Assembly (NCBI GenBank): GCA_002441545.1
Contig: DJWL01000088.1
Coordinates: forward strand, 62,001 to 126,000
Direction of reading: 5' to 3'
Length of the DNA stretch: 64,000 nucleotides
Origin: Flavobacteriaceae bacterium UBA6231
GTDB taxonomy: Bacteria > Bacteroidota > Bacteroidia > Flavobacteriales > Flavobacteriaceae
Positions 44,322 through 53,139 of this stretch are shown here, piece by piece. The notes beneath the pieces are model-generated. The model did not search any database, was not told where the DNA came from, and was given only the letters and a program-made list of their open reading frames with translations. Positions within the stretch are counted from its first letter, which is position 1, and each line of letters starts with the position of its first letter. Position numbers and translations under genes: made by a program.

Positions 44322-44813
44322 ATGATTATAACCCCGGTTTTTATTATTTTGTTAGGTGTCGTTTTTATCTTAGTTTGGATTTTTTCCAACACGATTGATA
44401 AACGCAAATGGGTTACTTTTTTAACAAGTATCGTACTAACTCCAATAGTTTATTTTTATGTATTTTATCCATTTATAAACATATTTAGCAGCTATCATCA
44501 TCAAAAATATTTTGACACAGAAGCTTGGAAAGAAAAACCAGCATTACGTTATGAAATGAGTGATGAAATGATTCGTGACAGTTTGTTTTTTGGAAAAAAT
44601 AAAAAAGAGATTGAAAATATGCTAGGAAAAAGTGAATGGTATGGTTGGGATGATTCTATAAAAGCCAATTCACCCGAAAAATGGAATTATAATTTAGGCT
44701 TTAAACCAGGCGCTTTTAACATGATGCAAGAATGTATTGAGTTAGAATTTAAAAATAACATGGTAAACAATGTTTATCAGTATCAATTAGAAAAAACCTT
44801 TGAAGAAAAATAG
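44322..44813 (+). CDS. Membrane protein inserted between gldF and gldG
   Basis: A 163-aa protein. Two membrane helices (about 5-22 and 32-55) are followed by an extracytoplasmic domain of about 100 residues with GKNKKEIENMLGKSEWYGWD and CIELEFKNNMVNNVY, a pattern like the small BamE/SmpA-type fold. Three bases separate it from gldF, and the gldG TTG start lies inside its end (14-base overlap), so the three are translated together. In the gldFG layout I know the two genes are adjacent; this gene is extra. Function unknown. Confidence 0.75.
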   Translation: MIITPVFIILLGVVFILVWIFSNTIDKRKWVTFLTSIVLTPIVYFYVFYPFINIFSSYHHQKYFDTEAWKEKPALRYEMSDEMIRDSLFFGKNKKEIENMLGKSEWYGWDDSIKANSPEKWNYNLGFKPGAFNMMQECIELEFKNNMVNNVYQYQLEKTFEEK

Positions 44814-46467
44814 CAAACATATTGTCTTTTTACTTATTGTTTTAATAGCAATCAACTACATAAGTAGCATTGCTTTTAAACGTTTTGATTTAACACACGA
44901 TAAACGTTACACATTAAATCAAGCATCTTTAAATGTTATAAACGATATAAATAGTCCTATTGTGATTGATGTTTTTTTAGAAGGAAATGATTTTCCATCA
45001 GAATTTAAACGTCTTCAAAGAGAAACAAAACAATTACTAGAAGAATTTTCGGCAAACAACAGCAACATCATCTTCCATTTCATCAATCCTTTAGAAGATG
45101 ACGCTACACGCGAAAGAAATATACAGCAACTTAGTCAACGTGGATTAACACCCATGCAATTAAGTGTTCAAGAAAATGGAAAAAGTACGCAAGAAGTTAT
45201 TTTCCCTTGGGCATTGGCAAGTTATAATGATGAAACCGTTACAATACCTTTAGTTAAAAATAAAATTGGAGCTTCACAACAAGAATTGGTTACAAATTCT
45301 GTTCAACATTTAGAATATGCTTTTGCAGATGCTTTTAGTAAATTAACAAAACCAAAACGAAGAAAAATTGCATTTCTCTTGGGAAATGATGAATTAAAAG
45401 GAAGATATACTGAAAGTTTTAGAAAAATTTTATCTGAATATTATAACATCGCTCCTTTCACTTTAGACAGTGTTGCTATAAACCCAAAAAGAACTTTAAA
45501 ACAACTTCAAACTTTCAACTTATTAATTATAGCAAAACCAACTGAAGCATTTTCTGAAGAAGAAAAACAAGTACTTGACCAATATACCATGAATGGTGGT
45601 AAAAGTTTATGGCTTATTGATGTTGTTGCTATTGAAAAAGATAGTTTATATAACGAATCAGGTAAAACGTATGCTGTAGCAAGAGATTTAAATTTAACCG
45701 ATTTCTTTTTTAAATACGGTGTGCGCATTAATCCAGTATTGATAAGCTCGCTTTACTCAGCTCCAATTACACTTGCTATAGGGGAAGGCAGTAATTCACA
45801 ATTTCAACATTTACAGTGGCCCTATTCACCTTTGGCATCAACCACTAGCAAACATCCAATTGTAAATAATTTGAATCTGGTAAAATTTGATTTTGCAAAT
45901 CAAATGGACACATTAAAAAACGGCGTCAAAAAAACAATTTTATTAGAAAGTGCACCACTCACAAAAATTGAAGGAACGCCTCGTGAAATTAGTCTGGATA
46001 TTGTTACAGAACAACAAGATCCAACACTTTTCAATAAAGGAAATCAACCACTTGCTGTTTTATTAGAAGGTAAATTTACGTCTGTTTACAAAAACCGAAT
46101 AAAACCATTGAAGCTTTCAAATGAAAAAGATGAAAGTGTTCCAACAAAAATGATTGTAATAGCTGATGGTGATGTTATAAAAAATGATGTGGTTAGAAAT
46201 ACGCCTCAAGAATTAGGATTTGATAGATGGACAGGACAAACCTATGGCAATAAAGAATTTTTGCTTAATGCTGTAAATTACTTATTGGATGATGATGGAC
46301 TTATAAACATTCGTTCAAAAGAAATTGCAGTTGCCTTTTTGGATCAACAAAAAATATCGAGCCAAAAAACTAGCTGGCAACTCCTTAATATATTGCTACC
46401 ATTAGGGTTATTGGCTATATTTGGTTTCCTTTTTAATTATATTAGAAAGAAAAAATACACAAGCTAA
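44800..46467 (+). CDS. gldG: Gliding motility ABC transporter auxiliary protein GldG
   Basis: A 555-aa protein: N-terminal membrane anchor (HIVFLLIVLIAINYISS), a long periplasmic region of the GldG/ABC-type-uncharacterised family (RFDLTHDKRYTLNQASLNVI; FLLGNDELKGRYTESFRKIL) and a C-terminal helix (LLPLGLLAIFGFLF) with a basic tail. The start is a TTG; no ATG begins this frame before the conserved anchor, and the overlap with the preceding gene supports it. Works with GldF and GldA. Confidence 0.92.
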   Translation: MKKNSKHIVFLLIVLIAINYISSIAFKRFDLTHDKRYTLNQASLNVINDINSPIVIDVFLEGNDFPSEFKRLQRETKQLLEEFSANNSNIIFHFINPLEDDATRERNIQQLSQRGLTPMQLSVQENGKSTQEVIFPWALASYNDETVTIPLVKNKIGASQQELVTNSVQHLEYAFADAFSKLTKPKRRKIAFLLGNDELKGRYTESFRKILSEYYNIAPFTLDSVAINPKRTLKQLQTFNLLIIAKPTEAFSEEEKQVLDQYTMNGGKSLWLIDVVAIEKDSLYNESGKTYAVARDLNLTDFFFKYGVRINPVLISSLYSAPITLAIGEGSNSQFQHLQWPYSPLASTTSKHPIVNNLNLVKFDFANQMDTLKNGVKKTILLESAPLTKIEGTPREISLDIVTEQQDPTLFNKGNQPLAVLLEGKFTSVYKNRIKPLKLSNEKDESVPTKMIVIADGDVIKNDVVRNTPQELGFDRWTGQTYGNKEFLLNAVNYLLDDDGLINIRSKEIAVAFLDQQKISSQKTSWQLLNILLPLGLLAIFGFLFNYIRKKKYTS

Positions 46468-46478
46468 ATGTTAATAAG

Positions 46479-46514
46479 TTTGTTTCCTATATTAGTCTGT
46501 ATAGAATATATTTG
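46479..46514 (+). promoter_or_regulatory. Candidate dnaN promoter
   Basis: TATATTTG at 46507-46514 fits the -7 box; TTTG at 46479-46482 lies 24 bases upstream, slightly more than the usual 17-23. Expected leader about 120 bases. Confidence 0.45.
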
Positions 46515-46644
46515 TAAGTAGTATTTTTAAAAAACTAAACATATTATTAATACATGAACCATTCATAATTTCAGGCTTTTATTAAAGTGAAATTTAAATC
46601 AAACGAATGCTTCATTTATCAATTAAAAAAACATAAATAATCAA

Positions 46645-47763
46645 ATGAAATTTATAGTATCTAGCACATATTTATTAAAACAATTACAAGTTTTAGGAGG
46701 CGTTATTAATAGTTCAAACACACTTCCTATTTTAGATAATTTTTTGTTTGAATTAGATAATTCTAAACTAACCGTTTCTGCAAGTGATTTAGAAACCACA
46801 ATGGTTTCTCTTCTTAATGTAGAAAGTAATAGTAAAGGTAGTATTGCACTGCCAGCGCGTTTGTTACTTGATACTTTAAAAACATTTCCAGAACAACCAT
46901 TAACGTTTAAAGTTGAAGATAATAACACCGTTGAAATAAGTTCTAACCATGGTAAATACGCTTTAGCGTATGCAAATGGTGATGAGTTTCCAAAAGCTGT
47001 TGCACTTGAAGATCCAAGTAAAACAATTGTAACTGGAGACGTTTTAGCAACTGCTATTAGTAAAACCATCTTTGCTGCAGGAAATGATGACTTACGTCCG
47101 GTAATGAGTGGTGTATTTTTCCAATTTTCTACTCAAGGTTTAACATTTGTTGCTACTGATGCTCACAAACTAGTAAAATATACTCGTGAAGACGTGAAAG
47201 CGAGTCAACAAGCTGAGTTTATAATGCCTAAAAAACCTTTAAATCTTTTAAAAGGAATTTTAGCTGGAAGTGAAGAAGAAGTTACTGTTGAGTATAACGA
47301 TTCTAACGCAAAATTTACTTTTGAAAATTCACAATTAATTTGCAGATTGATTGATGGAAAATACCCTAATTATGAAGCTGTAATTCCAAAAGAAAATCCT
47401 AATAAATTAATGATTGACAGAACTCAGTTTTTAAATTCTGTACGTCGTGTTAGTATTTTCTCTAACAAAACCACTCATCAAATAAGATTAAAAATTGCCG
47501 GCGCAGAATTAAATATTTCTGCTGAAGATATTGATTACAGTAATAAAGCAGAAGAACGTTTAACTTGTGATTATCAAGGTGACGACATGCAAATAGGTTT
47601 TAACTCAAGATTTTTAACTGAAATGCTTAACAATTTAAATGCAGATGAAGTTAAATTAGAAATGAGTTTACCAAATCGCGCAGGTATTTTAACACCAATT
47701 GATGGTCTTGACGAAGGTGAATCTATCACCATGCTAGTTATGCCAGTAATGCTTAATAATTAA
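46645..47763 (+). CDS. dnaN: DNA polymerase III beta subunit (sliding clamp)
   Basis: The 372-aa DNA clamp, three repeats of the clamp fold of about 120 residues each. MKFIVSSTYLLKQLQVLGGVI, then SNTLPILDNFLFEL and SASDLETTM, open domain 1; TDAHKLVKYTR ends domain 2; LVMPVMLNN is the conserved C-terminus with the MPV/L motif. Not beside dnaA, as is normal in flavobacteria. The intact family length and terminator downstream leave no doubt. Confidence 0.97.
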   Translation: MKFIVSSTYLLKQLQVLGGVINSSNTLPILDNFLFELDNSKLTVSASDLETTMVSLLNVESNSKGSIALPARLLLDTLKTFPEQPLTFKVEDNNTVEISSNHGKYALAYANGDEFPKAVALEDPSKTIVTGDVLATAISKTIFAAGNDDLRPVMSGVFFQFSTQGLTFVATDAHKLVKYTREDVKASQQAEFIMPKKPLNLLKGILAGSEEEVTVEYNDSNAKFTFENSQLICRLIDGKYPNYEAVIPKENPNKLMIDRTQFLNSVRRVSIFSNKTTHQIRLKIAGAELNISAEDIDYSNKAEERLTCDYQGDDMQIGFNSRFLTEMLNNLNADEVKLEMSLPNRAGILTPIDGLDEGESITMLVMPVMLNN

Positions 47764-47796
47764 GAACCTACTTAACAAACTAAATAAATTATACTA

Positions 47797-47824
47797 AAAA
47801 CGCTCACCAAATGGTGAGCGTTTT
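47797..47824 (+). terminator. dnaN terminator
   Basis: AAAACGCTCACCA pairs perfectly with TGGTGAGCGTTTT across a 2-base AA loop, 34 bases after the dnaN stop. The A and T ends let it work on both strands for the convergent DUF4870 gene. Confidence 0.9.
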
Positions 47825-47868
47825 GTTTTATCTCAAACTAACTAATAAAATAAAGAGATTAAAGTATT

Positions 47869-48207
47869 TTACTTAATAAAATGAATAGACATAGGATAGT
47901 CTGGTGTTTCACCATTACTGGCTTTTATGGCATTAATTATTGGGAAAACAATAGAGACAATTCCTAAAACAATAAACCCTAAAATTCCTAAGCCTAATAA
48001 AAGTATCAATGGTATGCATATAATAGCATAAATGATTAAGCTCAATTGAAAATTCACAATATTTTTGCCTTGCTCATTCATGTTATAAACCTTTTCCTTT
48101 TGGGTTGCCCAAAGAATTAAAGGAATCAATAATCCTCCAAAGCCTGTTAACAAACTAGCTAACTGACTTAAATGAGTTATCACTAATAGTTGATTATCCT
48201 GTCTCAT
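47869..48207 (-). CDS. DUF4870 membrane protein
   Basis: A 112-aa protein with three to four hydrophobic segments. ITHLSQLASLLTGFGGLLIPL, LWATQKEKVYNMNEQGKNIVNFQ and IINAIKASNGETPDYPMSI follow the DUF4870 pattern, a family of small membrane proteins of unknown role. Convergent with dnaN across the shared terminator. Confidence 0.88.
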   Translation of the reverse strand: MRQDNQLLVITHLSQLASLLTGFGGLLIPLILWATQKEKVYNMNEQGKNIVNFQLSLIIYAIICIPLILLLGLGILGFIVLGIVSIVFPIINAIKASNGETPDYPMSIHFIK

Positions 48208-48708
48208 GATGGTAGTTGTATTTTGATTGATATATTAAATAAGACGGTATAACCAACAAAATGTTACAGTCTATTGATTAATAAATTAATTTATTAATCA
48301 CCCAAAGAAGTTTGTGATGCAGCCTTTTTTAGGTGGACAAGTAGCAATGACTTATGCTAAACTTGATGCACAAACAAAAGAAGATGTTAAAAATGAATAT
48401 TTAAAATCCATTAAACCATTTAAAACAAAAAGGGGTTATGAAATACCGGATGAATTTGTAGTTTGTAGCAGTGTAAAAGTTTAAAATATAGTATATTATA
48501 ATTAATATCACAAAGTTTTTTTTGTAACTTACACAATCTTTTTACAAAACAGCATAATAATCATTATGCTAACAAGACTACAAATTGACTGTTAAACAGG
48601 GCTAAATGCTTCTGTCTGTAAATGAGTCCTAAATCTTAAATCAAACCAGTTAACATCTTAAATGTTATTTAAACTTAAATGCTTAAATAAAGTATTTGTT
48701 TTAAAATT
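48208..48708 (+). other. 501-base interval holding a gene remnant
   Basis: Apart from the fragment at 48290-48484 there is no gene. The remainder on each side is AT-rich, with no clear promoter box, though it must contain the start signals for the cytochrome gene at 48709. Confidence 0.5.
48290..48484 (+). pseudogene. 3' fragment of a probable SAM-dependent methyltransferase
   Basis: The frame is open from about 48290 to TAA at 48484; from the ATG at 48317 it encodes 55 residues (MQPFLGGQVAMTYAKLDAQT and later GYEIPDEFVVCSSVKV). The EYLKSIKPF then RGYEIPDEFVV pattern is like the C-terminal end of class I methyltransferases. The catalytic SAM-binding domain is missing and there is a stop immediately upstream, so only the tail of a once longer gene remains. 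A short independent gene cannot be excluded. Confidence 0.5.
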
Positions 48709-49746
48709 ATGAATAACCAACCAAATAGAATTTTCAGTAAACTGAACTGGCAAATATTGGCTTGTTTTTGCCTATTAATAATTATATCAGTCTTTACAAC
48801 CTTAATGATTTGTGGAATATTCCCAATCAAAAAAGAAAATAAAATCCCTAAAATCTCAAGTGTTTTTTACAAGAATTACGATGCATCTACTTTGGATGAT
48901 TCAGAAATGAACAAGGAAATAAAATATGGTTACGACCTTTTCAATGCTACCCCAAAATACCTTGGTCCAAATAATGGAAATGAAAATATGGCATACCAAG
49001 GAAATAGATTAACCTGTAAAAACTGTCATCTTAATTCTGGCACAAAACCATATGCTGCACCTCTTATTGGCATTATCCAAAGATTCCCACAGTATAGAGG
49101 AAGAGAAAACAAAATTGGCACTATAGAAGAACGTATTAATGGGTGCATGGAAAGAAGCATGAACGGTAAGATGCTTCCTGTGGAAAGTCAAGAAATGAAG
49201 GCTCTTGTTAAATATTTAGAATGGCTAAGTAGATATGCCCCAAAAGACGGGAAAATTGAAGGTCAAGGCTTTGTGAAAATTGAAATACCAAATAGAGCTG
49301 TTAATCTTGATAATGGTAAACGAGTTTTTATGACTACCTGCTCTGTTTGCCATATAACTAATGGAAAAGGATTAATATCTTCTAATGGTTACACTTATAC
49401 ATATCCGCCTCTTTGGGGTGAAGACTCCTATAATAATGGAGCTGGTATGACACGAGTAATCACTGCGGCACAATTTATTAAAGCTAACATGCCTTTTGGA
49501 ACTACTTACAACACTCCCGTATTATCAGATGAGGAAGCTTATGATGTGGCTGGCTATATAAATCAACAAACACGTCCAAAAAAATCTAATCTAGAAAAAG
49601 ATTTTCCCGACTTAAAGAAAAAACCCGTTTCTACACCTTATCCTCCTTATGCAGATAATTTTTCAGTCGAACAACACAAACTAGGCCCTTTTCAACCAAT
49701 TATTGAATTTTATAAACAAAAATATAATATCACTAAAACCAATTAA
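48709..49746 (+). CDS. Dihaem cytochrome c of the TsdA (thiosulfate dehydrogenase) type
   Basis: A 345-aa cytochrome anchored by an N-terminal helix (about 14-38). Two haem sites: C103-K-N-C106-H107 and C211-S-V-C214-H215. Between them ERINGCMERSMNGK carries C146, in the place where TsdA enzymes have the cysteine ligand of the active-site haem. GTIEERINGCMERSMNG and FPQYRGRENK are strongly TsdA-like. Expected to oxidise thiosulfate to tetrathionate, or run in reverse, in the periplasm. It precedes two DsrE-type genes, which fits sulfur metabolism. Substrate is inferred. Confidence 0.82.
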   Translation: MNNQPNRIFSKLNWQILACFCLLIIISVFTTLMICGIFPIKKENKIPKISSVFYKNYDASTLDDSEMNKEIKYGYDLFNATPKYLGPNNGNENMAYQGNRLTCKNCHLNSGTKPYAAPLIGIIQRFPQYRGRENKIGTIEERINGCMERSMNGKMLPVESQEMKALVKYLEWLSRYAPKDGKIEGQGFVKIEIPNRAVNLDNGKRVFMTTCSVCHITNGKGLISSNGYTYTYPPLWGEDSYNNGAGMTRVITAAQFIKANMPFGTTYNTPVLSDEEAYDVAGYINQQTRPKKSNLEKDFPDLKKKPVSTPYPPYADNFSVEQHKLGPFQPIIEFYKQKYNITKTN

Positions 49747-49747
49747 T

Positions 49748-50425
49748 ATGAAAACAATGAAAAACAATTCAAGAAGACAATTTTTAGGCGCCATGGCACT
49801 TGGCGCAACTGCAACTACATTATCAGTCCTTACAAACCCAATCTATGCTAATGTACCCATTTCTAATACAAAAAAAATGCAGGACGCTGAAAAGTGGTTT
49901 GACAACATTAAAGGCAAGCATCGTATTGTTTATGATGGTTCAATGCCTCATCATGGATTTCCAATTATTTGGAACTGGGCTTTTTATTTAACTAATAATG
50001 AAACCGGAACACCAGATAGCGATATGACTGCCATGACTGTTTTAAGACATAACGCGTTAGGATTAGCTTTTGAAGATCGATTATGGGAAAAATACCCATT
50101 AAGTGATGTGTTTAATGTAAAAAAAAGCGATGGATCTGCTTATACTAGAAATCCATTTTACGAACCTCAAGATGGAGACTTTCCATTACCGGGCATTGAT
50201 GGGATAAAACGTCTTCAAGAAAGAGGTGCCATGTTCTGTGCTTGCGATTTGGCCGCAAAAGTATTTAGCAACGCTGTAGCAACCCAAATGAAATTAGACG
50301 CTAAAGTAGTCTATGAAGATTGGGTTAGTGGAATACTTCCAGATATACAACTAGTACCTTCTGGTGTTTGGGCCTTAGGAAGGGCTCAAGAACACGGATG
50401 TGGTTATATTTTTGCTGGAGAATAA
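49748..50425 (+). CDS. Tat-exported DsrE-like protein
   Basis: A 225-aa protein with a twin-arginine signal (NSRRQFLGAMALGATATTL; R9 and R10), so it is exported folded. The mature part has a DsrE-like C-terminal half: GIKRLQERGAMFCACDLAAK with two cysteines in CAC, then WVSGILPDIQLVPSGVWALG and AQEHGCGYIF. An earlier in-frame ATG at 49703 would lie inside the cytochrome gene and precede the Tat motif by 24 residues; 49748 is two bases after the cytochrome stop and is preferred. Likely handles sulfur or persulfide with its neighbours. Confidence 0.82.
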   Translation: MKTMKNNSRRQFLGAMALGATATTLSVLTNPIYANVPISNTKKMQDAEKWFDNIKGKHRIVYDGSMPHHGFPIIWNWAFYLTNNETGTPDSDMTAMTVLRHNALGLAFEDRLWEKYPLSDVFNVKKSDGSAYTRNPFYEPQDGDFPLPGIDGIKRLQERGAMFCACDLAAKVFSNAVATQMKLDAKVVYEDWVSGILPDIQLVPSGVWALGRAQEHGCGYIFAGE

Positions 50426-50442
50426 TTTATAAATAAAAAATC

Positions 50443-50856
50443 ATGAAAAAATATATAAATTTAATCATAGCATTACTATTTACTTCAACGATTTTTGCAC
50501 AAGATAAACCCGTAAAAATCGTGTTTGATGTTACAAGTAGCAATACAGATGTACACAAATCAGCAATGAGACATGTTAAGGCTATGTCTGAGGCTTATCC
50601 TCAGTCTAAATTTGAAGTTGTTATGTATAGCGGTGCAATGGATATGGTTTTAAAAGGGAAATCATCTGTTGAAGAAGATATGGAAGCTTTGGCAAAAAAG
50701 GATAATATTGAATTTGTTATTTGCGAAGGAACAATGAAACGTCACAATGTAGATTCTTCTCAAATTATTTCTGGTGTAAAAAGTGTTCCAGATGGCATTT
50801 TAGAAATCATCCAAAAACAGCAGGAAGGCTGGGGTTATATTAAAGAAGGGCAATGA
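50443..50856 (+). CDS. Secreted DsrE family protein
   Basis: A 137-aa protein with signal peptide (MKKYINLIIALLFTSTIFA). The mature domain is DsrE-like: PVKIVFDVTSSNTDVHKSAM, then YPQSKFEVVMYSGAMDMVLK, NIEFVICEGTMKRHNV with a single conserved cysteine, and VPDGILEIIQKQQEGWGYIK. DsrE-type proteins relay sulfur or serve as small binding proteins. Third gene of the TsdA/DsrE unit, 17 bases after the Tat-exported protein, followed by a strong terminator. Confidence 0.88.
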   Translation: MKKYINLIIALLFTSTIFAQDKPVKIVFDVTSSNTDVHKSAMRHVKAMSEAYPQSKFEVVMYSGAMDMVLKGKSSVEEDMEALAKKDNIEFVICEGTMKRHNVDSSQIISGVKSVPDGILEIIQKQQEGWGYIKEGQ

Positions 50857-50867
50857 TTTAAAAAAAT

Positions 50868-50907
50868 AGAATCTGTTTCTTACTGGTTAGAAACAGATTC
50901 TGTTTTT
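50868..50907 (+). terminator. Terminator of the cytochrome-DsrE unit
   Basis: AGAATCTGTTTCT (50868-50880) pairs perfectly with AGAAACAGATTCT (50889-50901) over an 8-base loop, followed by GTTTTT. Starts 12 bases after the last DsrE stop codon. Confidence 0.9.
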
Positions 50908-50937
50908 CATATAATTAGAATAATTAACTTACAAAAG

Positions 50938-51783
50938 TCAAGACTTTGAATTCTCCATAACTAAAAATGGAATATCAATATTAAAGGCCAAATCTTCTTC
51001 TGGATGTCTATTAAAAAGCCTTTCTAAAAAAGTGTGTTTTTCTCTCATCATTGCAATTAATTTGATGTTATTTGCATGTACATACTCTTCAAGAGTTTTA
51101 TATAAATCCTTACTGTAAGAATCAATATTTTCATAAGTTACATCGTTAAAATATGTTTTTAAGAATAGTTTATTTTTCTTTTTTCTATCGCTACCCTCTT
51201 CAATATCACCAAAATGAAGCACATTTAATTTTGAATTATGAAGAGTTAACAACTTTTTAAGTGGTTTTAATTCTTCAACATTATGCAAAGTCACATTATT
51301 AGTTGTAAAAGCAACAGTATTTAAATCTTTAAACAAACATCCATCTGGAATTGCAAGTACAGGGGCTACACACCTTTGCATAACATGAACAGTATTACTG
51401 CCAAAAATAACTTTTTCAAATCCAGTAGCCCCTTTAGTTCCCATAACTATTAAATCAATTTGTTTGTTGATGGTCAACTGGTTTATTGAATCAATAAAAT
51501 TGTCATAATCCACTACTGAATGAAATGTATGCTTATCATTTCTATATTTCGTTTCAATTTTAGTAATCAAATTTGCAAGTGATTTTTTAGAAACATCAAT
51601 AATAGTTTGATAAATAGTAGCCGATGCCGACATTACCATCATGTCGTCAGTAATAAAAGAAGATGCCTTTTGAACATTAAGCAAATAAAAATCGCAATTG
51701 ACATCTTTAAATAAAGCCATTGCATAATTAATAGCATTTTCAGAATTCTTAGAGAAATCTGTTGGTAATAAAATCGATTTCAT
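50938..51783 (-). CDS. Tandem universal stress protein
   Basis: A 281-aa protein made of two UspA domains (about 1-145 and 150-280). Domain 1 has ILLPTDFSKNSENAINYA and the ATP-loop motif GTKGATGFEKVIFGSNTVHVM, so it should bind ATP; domain 2 is degenerate in the G-rich loop (MREKHTFLERLFN). No membrane segments. It converges with the DsrE unit. Probably induced on starvation or redox stress, as usual for the family. Confidence 0.92.
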   Translation of the reverse strand: MKSILLPTDFSKNSENAINYAMALFKDVNCDFYLLNVQKASSFITDDMMVMSASATIYQTIIDVSKKSLANLITKIETKYRNDKHTFHSVVDYDNFIDSINQLTINKQIDLIVMGTKGATGFEKVIFGSNTVHVMQRCVAPVLAIPDGCLFKDLNTVAFTTNNVTLHNVEELKPLKKLLTLHNSKLNVLHFGDIEEGSDRKKKNKLFLKTYFNDVTYENIDSYSKDLYKTLEEYVHANNIKLIAMMREKHTFLERLFNRHPEEDLAFNIDIPFLVMENSKS

Positions 51784-51966
51784 CTAGTTATAGTTTTAAA
51801 ATTATCTTTAAATATAACTCTAGATAAGAACAAAAACTATGACTAAAGTCAGTTGAAACCTAAGAAATTTTTTGAATACTAAAAATTAGTATAATAATTT
51901 AAAGGATTGTATTTTCGGCACAATAAATGCTAATCTATACGTTATAAAATTTAAATTAATATTTTT

Positions 51967-52731
51967 ATGAAGTACCTACTTATTCTAGTCATATTTTTAA
52001 TTTCGTTTTCAACAAAAGCTCAAAACAACGCCATTGCAACAGGCGAAAAATTAGTATATACCGCTTCTTATAATATGTCGGGTATTCTCAATGAAATAGC
52101 ACAGGTAACCATGGAAACTAGTGAGGCAAAAACATCAAAAGCAACACTTTTAAGACTTAAATGTACAGCAACAACTTACAGTAAATGGGATAATTTTTTT
52201 AAGATTGTTGATTTATATGAAAGTTATGTTAATCCAAAAAACCTAACACCTTATTTATATAAACGAGATATTAACGAAGGTGATTATTACAAATTCATGA
52301 AATATACCTTTGACCATAAAACAAATACAATTAAATCTCAACAACGCAAAAAAAACAATAAAGAAGAAAACAAAAATTTCTCAATAAATGCGGGTACAAA
52401 AGACATAGTTTCAACACTATACAATATAAGGCTTTTTGACTATAAAGCTATGAGTGTTGGAGCCAAGAAAAGTTTTACTATTGTTTTTGATAGAGAAGAA
52501 ATAAAAGCTCAGGTTACTTATCTTGGTAAAGAAACACTTTCCACTAATATTGGAAAAAAAGAATGTTATAAATTAGCAATAAGTTCAAGTGAGAGTGTTT
52601 TGCAAGGTAAAAATAATAACCTTTTATGGCTTACTGCAGATGAAAACAAAATAATTGTTTATGGTAAATTTAAAATCCCTGTTGGTAATGGTGAATTAAA
52701 AATAAAATCAGCACAAGGACTTAAAAACTAA
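51967..52731 (+). CDS. DUF3108 family secreted protein
   Basis: A 254-aa protein with signal peptide (MKYLLILVIFLISFSTKAQ). The DUF3108 pattern is seen in TGEKLVYTASYNMSGILNEIAQV, LYESYVNPKNLTPYLYKRDI, and NAGTKDIVSTLYNIRLFDY, usual for a periplasmic beta-rich protein of unknown role. It is followed at 11 bases by a small membrane protein and then by two M28 peptidases, all on the same strand. Confidence 0.88.
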   Translation: MKYLLILVIFLISFSTKAQNNAIATGEKLVYTASYNMSGILNEIAQVTMETSEAKTSKATLLRLKCTATTYSKWDNFFKIVDLYESYVNPKNLTPYLYKRDINEGDYYKFMKYTFDHKTNTIKSQQRKKNNKEENKNFSINAGTKDIVSTLYNIRLFDYKAMSVGAKKSFTIVFDREEIKAQVTYLGKETLSTNIGKKECYKLAISSSESVLQGKNNNLLWLTADENKIIVYGKFKIPVGNGELKIKSAQGLKN

Positions 52732-52742
52732 ATATAAAAGAG

Positions 52743-53084
52743 ATGAAACGTTTATTTACAATTCTTGCCATGACTGCAGCTATAATTTCTGTTATATTAT
52801 CTGTACTTCCTGTTTCCAATTTGGCTATTTTACCAGCTATAGCATCCTTATTATTCGGATTAACAGCATTTTATTTATCAAAAAAAACTGGAGAAGTAAA
52901 AAAAATAATTCAATTCACATTTTTGCTTACCATCGTTTCTTTAGCCATTACTACTTATAAAGCGGTATTTACAAAAACAGAAGTAACCAACAATACAGAA
53001 TTAAAAGAGAAAGAAACCGAATCAAAAGAAAACGCAATAGAAGATTTAGAAGAACTTGATTTAGATGATATTAGTTTAGACTAG
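52743..53084 (+). CDS. Small membrane protein with acidic tail
   Basis: A 113-aa protein: three hydrophobic segments within residues 1-75 and a cytosolic tail full of Glu and Asp (EDLEELDLDDISLD at the end). No named family recognised. Eleven bases after the DUF3108 gene, so probably co-transcribed with it. Confidence 0.75.
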   Translation: MKRLFTILAMTAAIISVILSVLPVSNLAILPAIASLLFGLTAFYLSKKTGEVKKIIQFTFLLTIVSLAITTYKAVFTKTEVTNNTELKEKETESKENAIEDLEELDLDDISLD

Positions 53085-53139
53085 CTAACGTTTTTAGTTT
53101 TTTTAGCTATATTTGATTTTTAAAAAAAAGCTTCAATTA

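Noticed and set aside
46641..47069. Minus-strand frame of 142 codons opposite dnaN
   Set aside because: Antisense shadow of the clamp gene; Ser/Leu/Val-rich with no domain.
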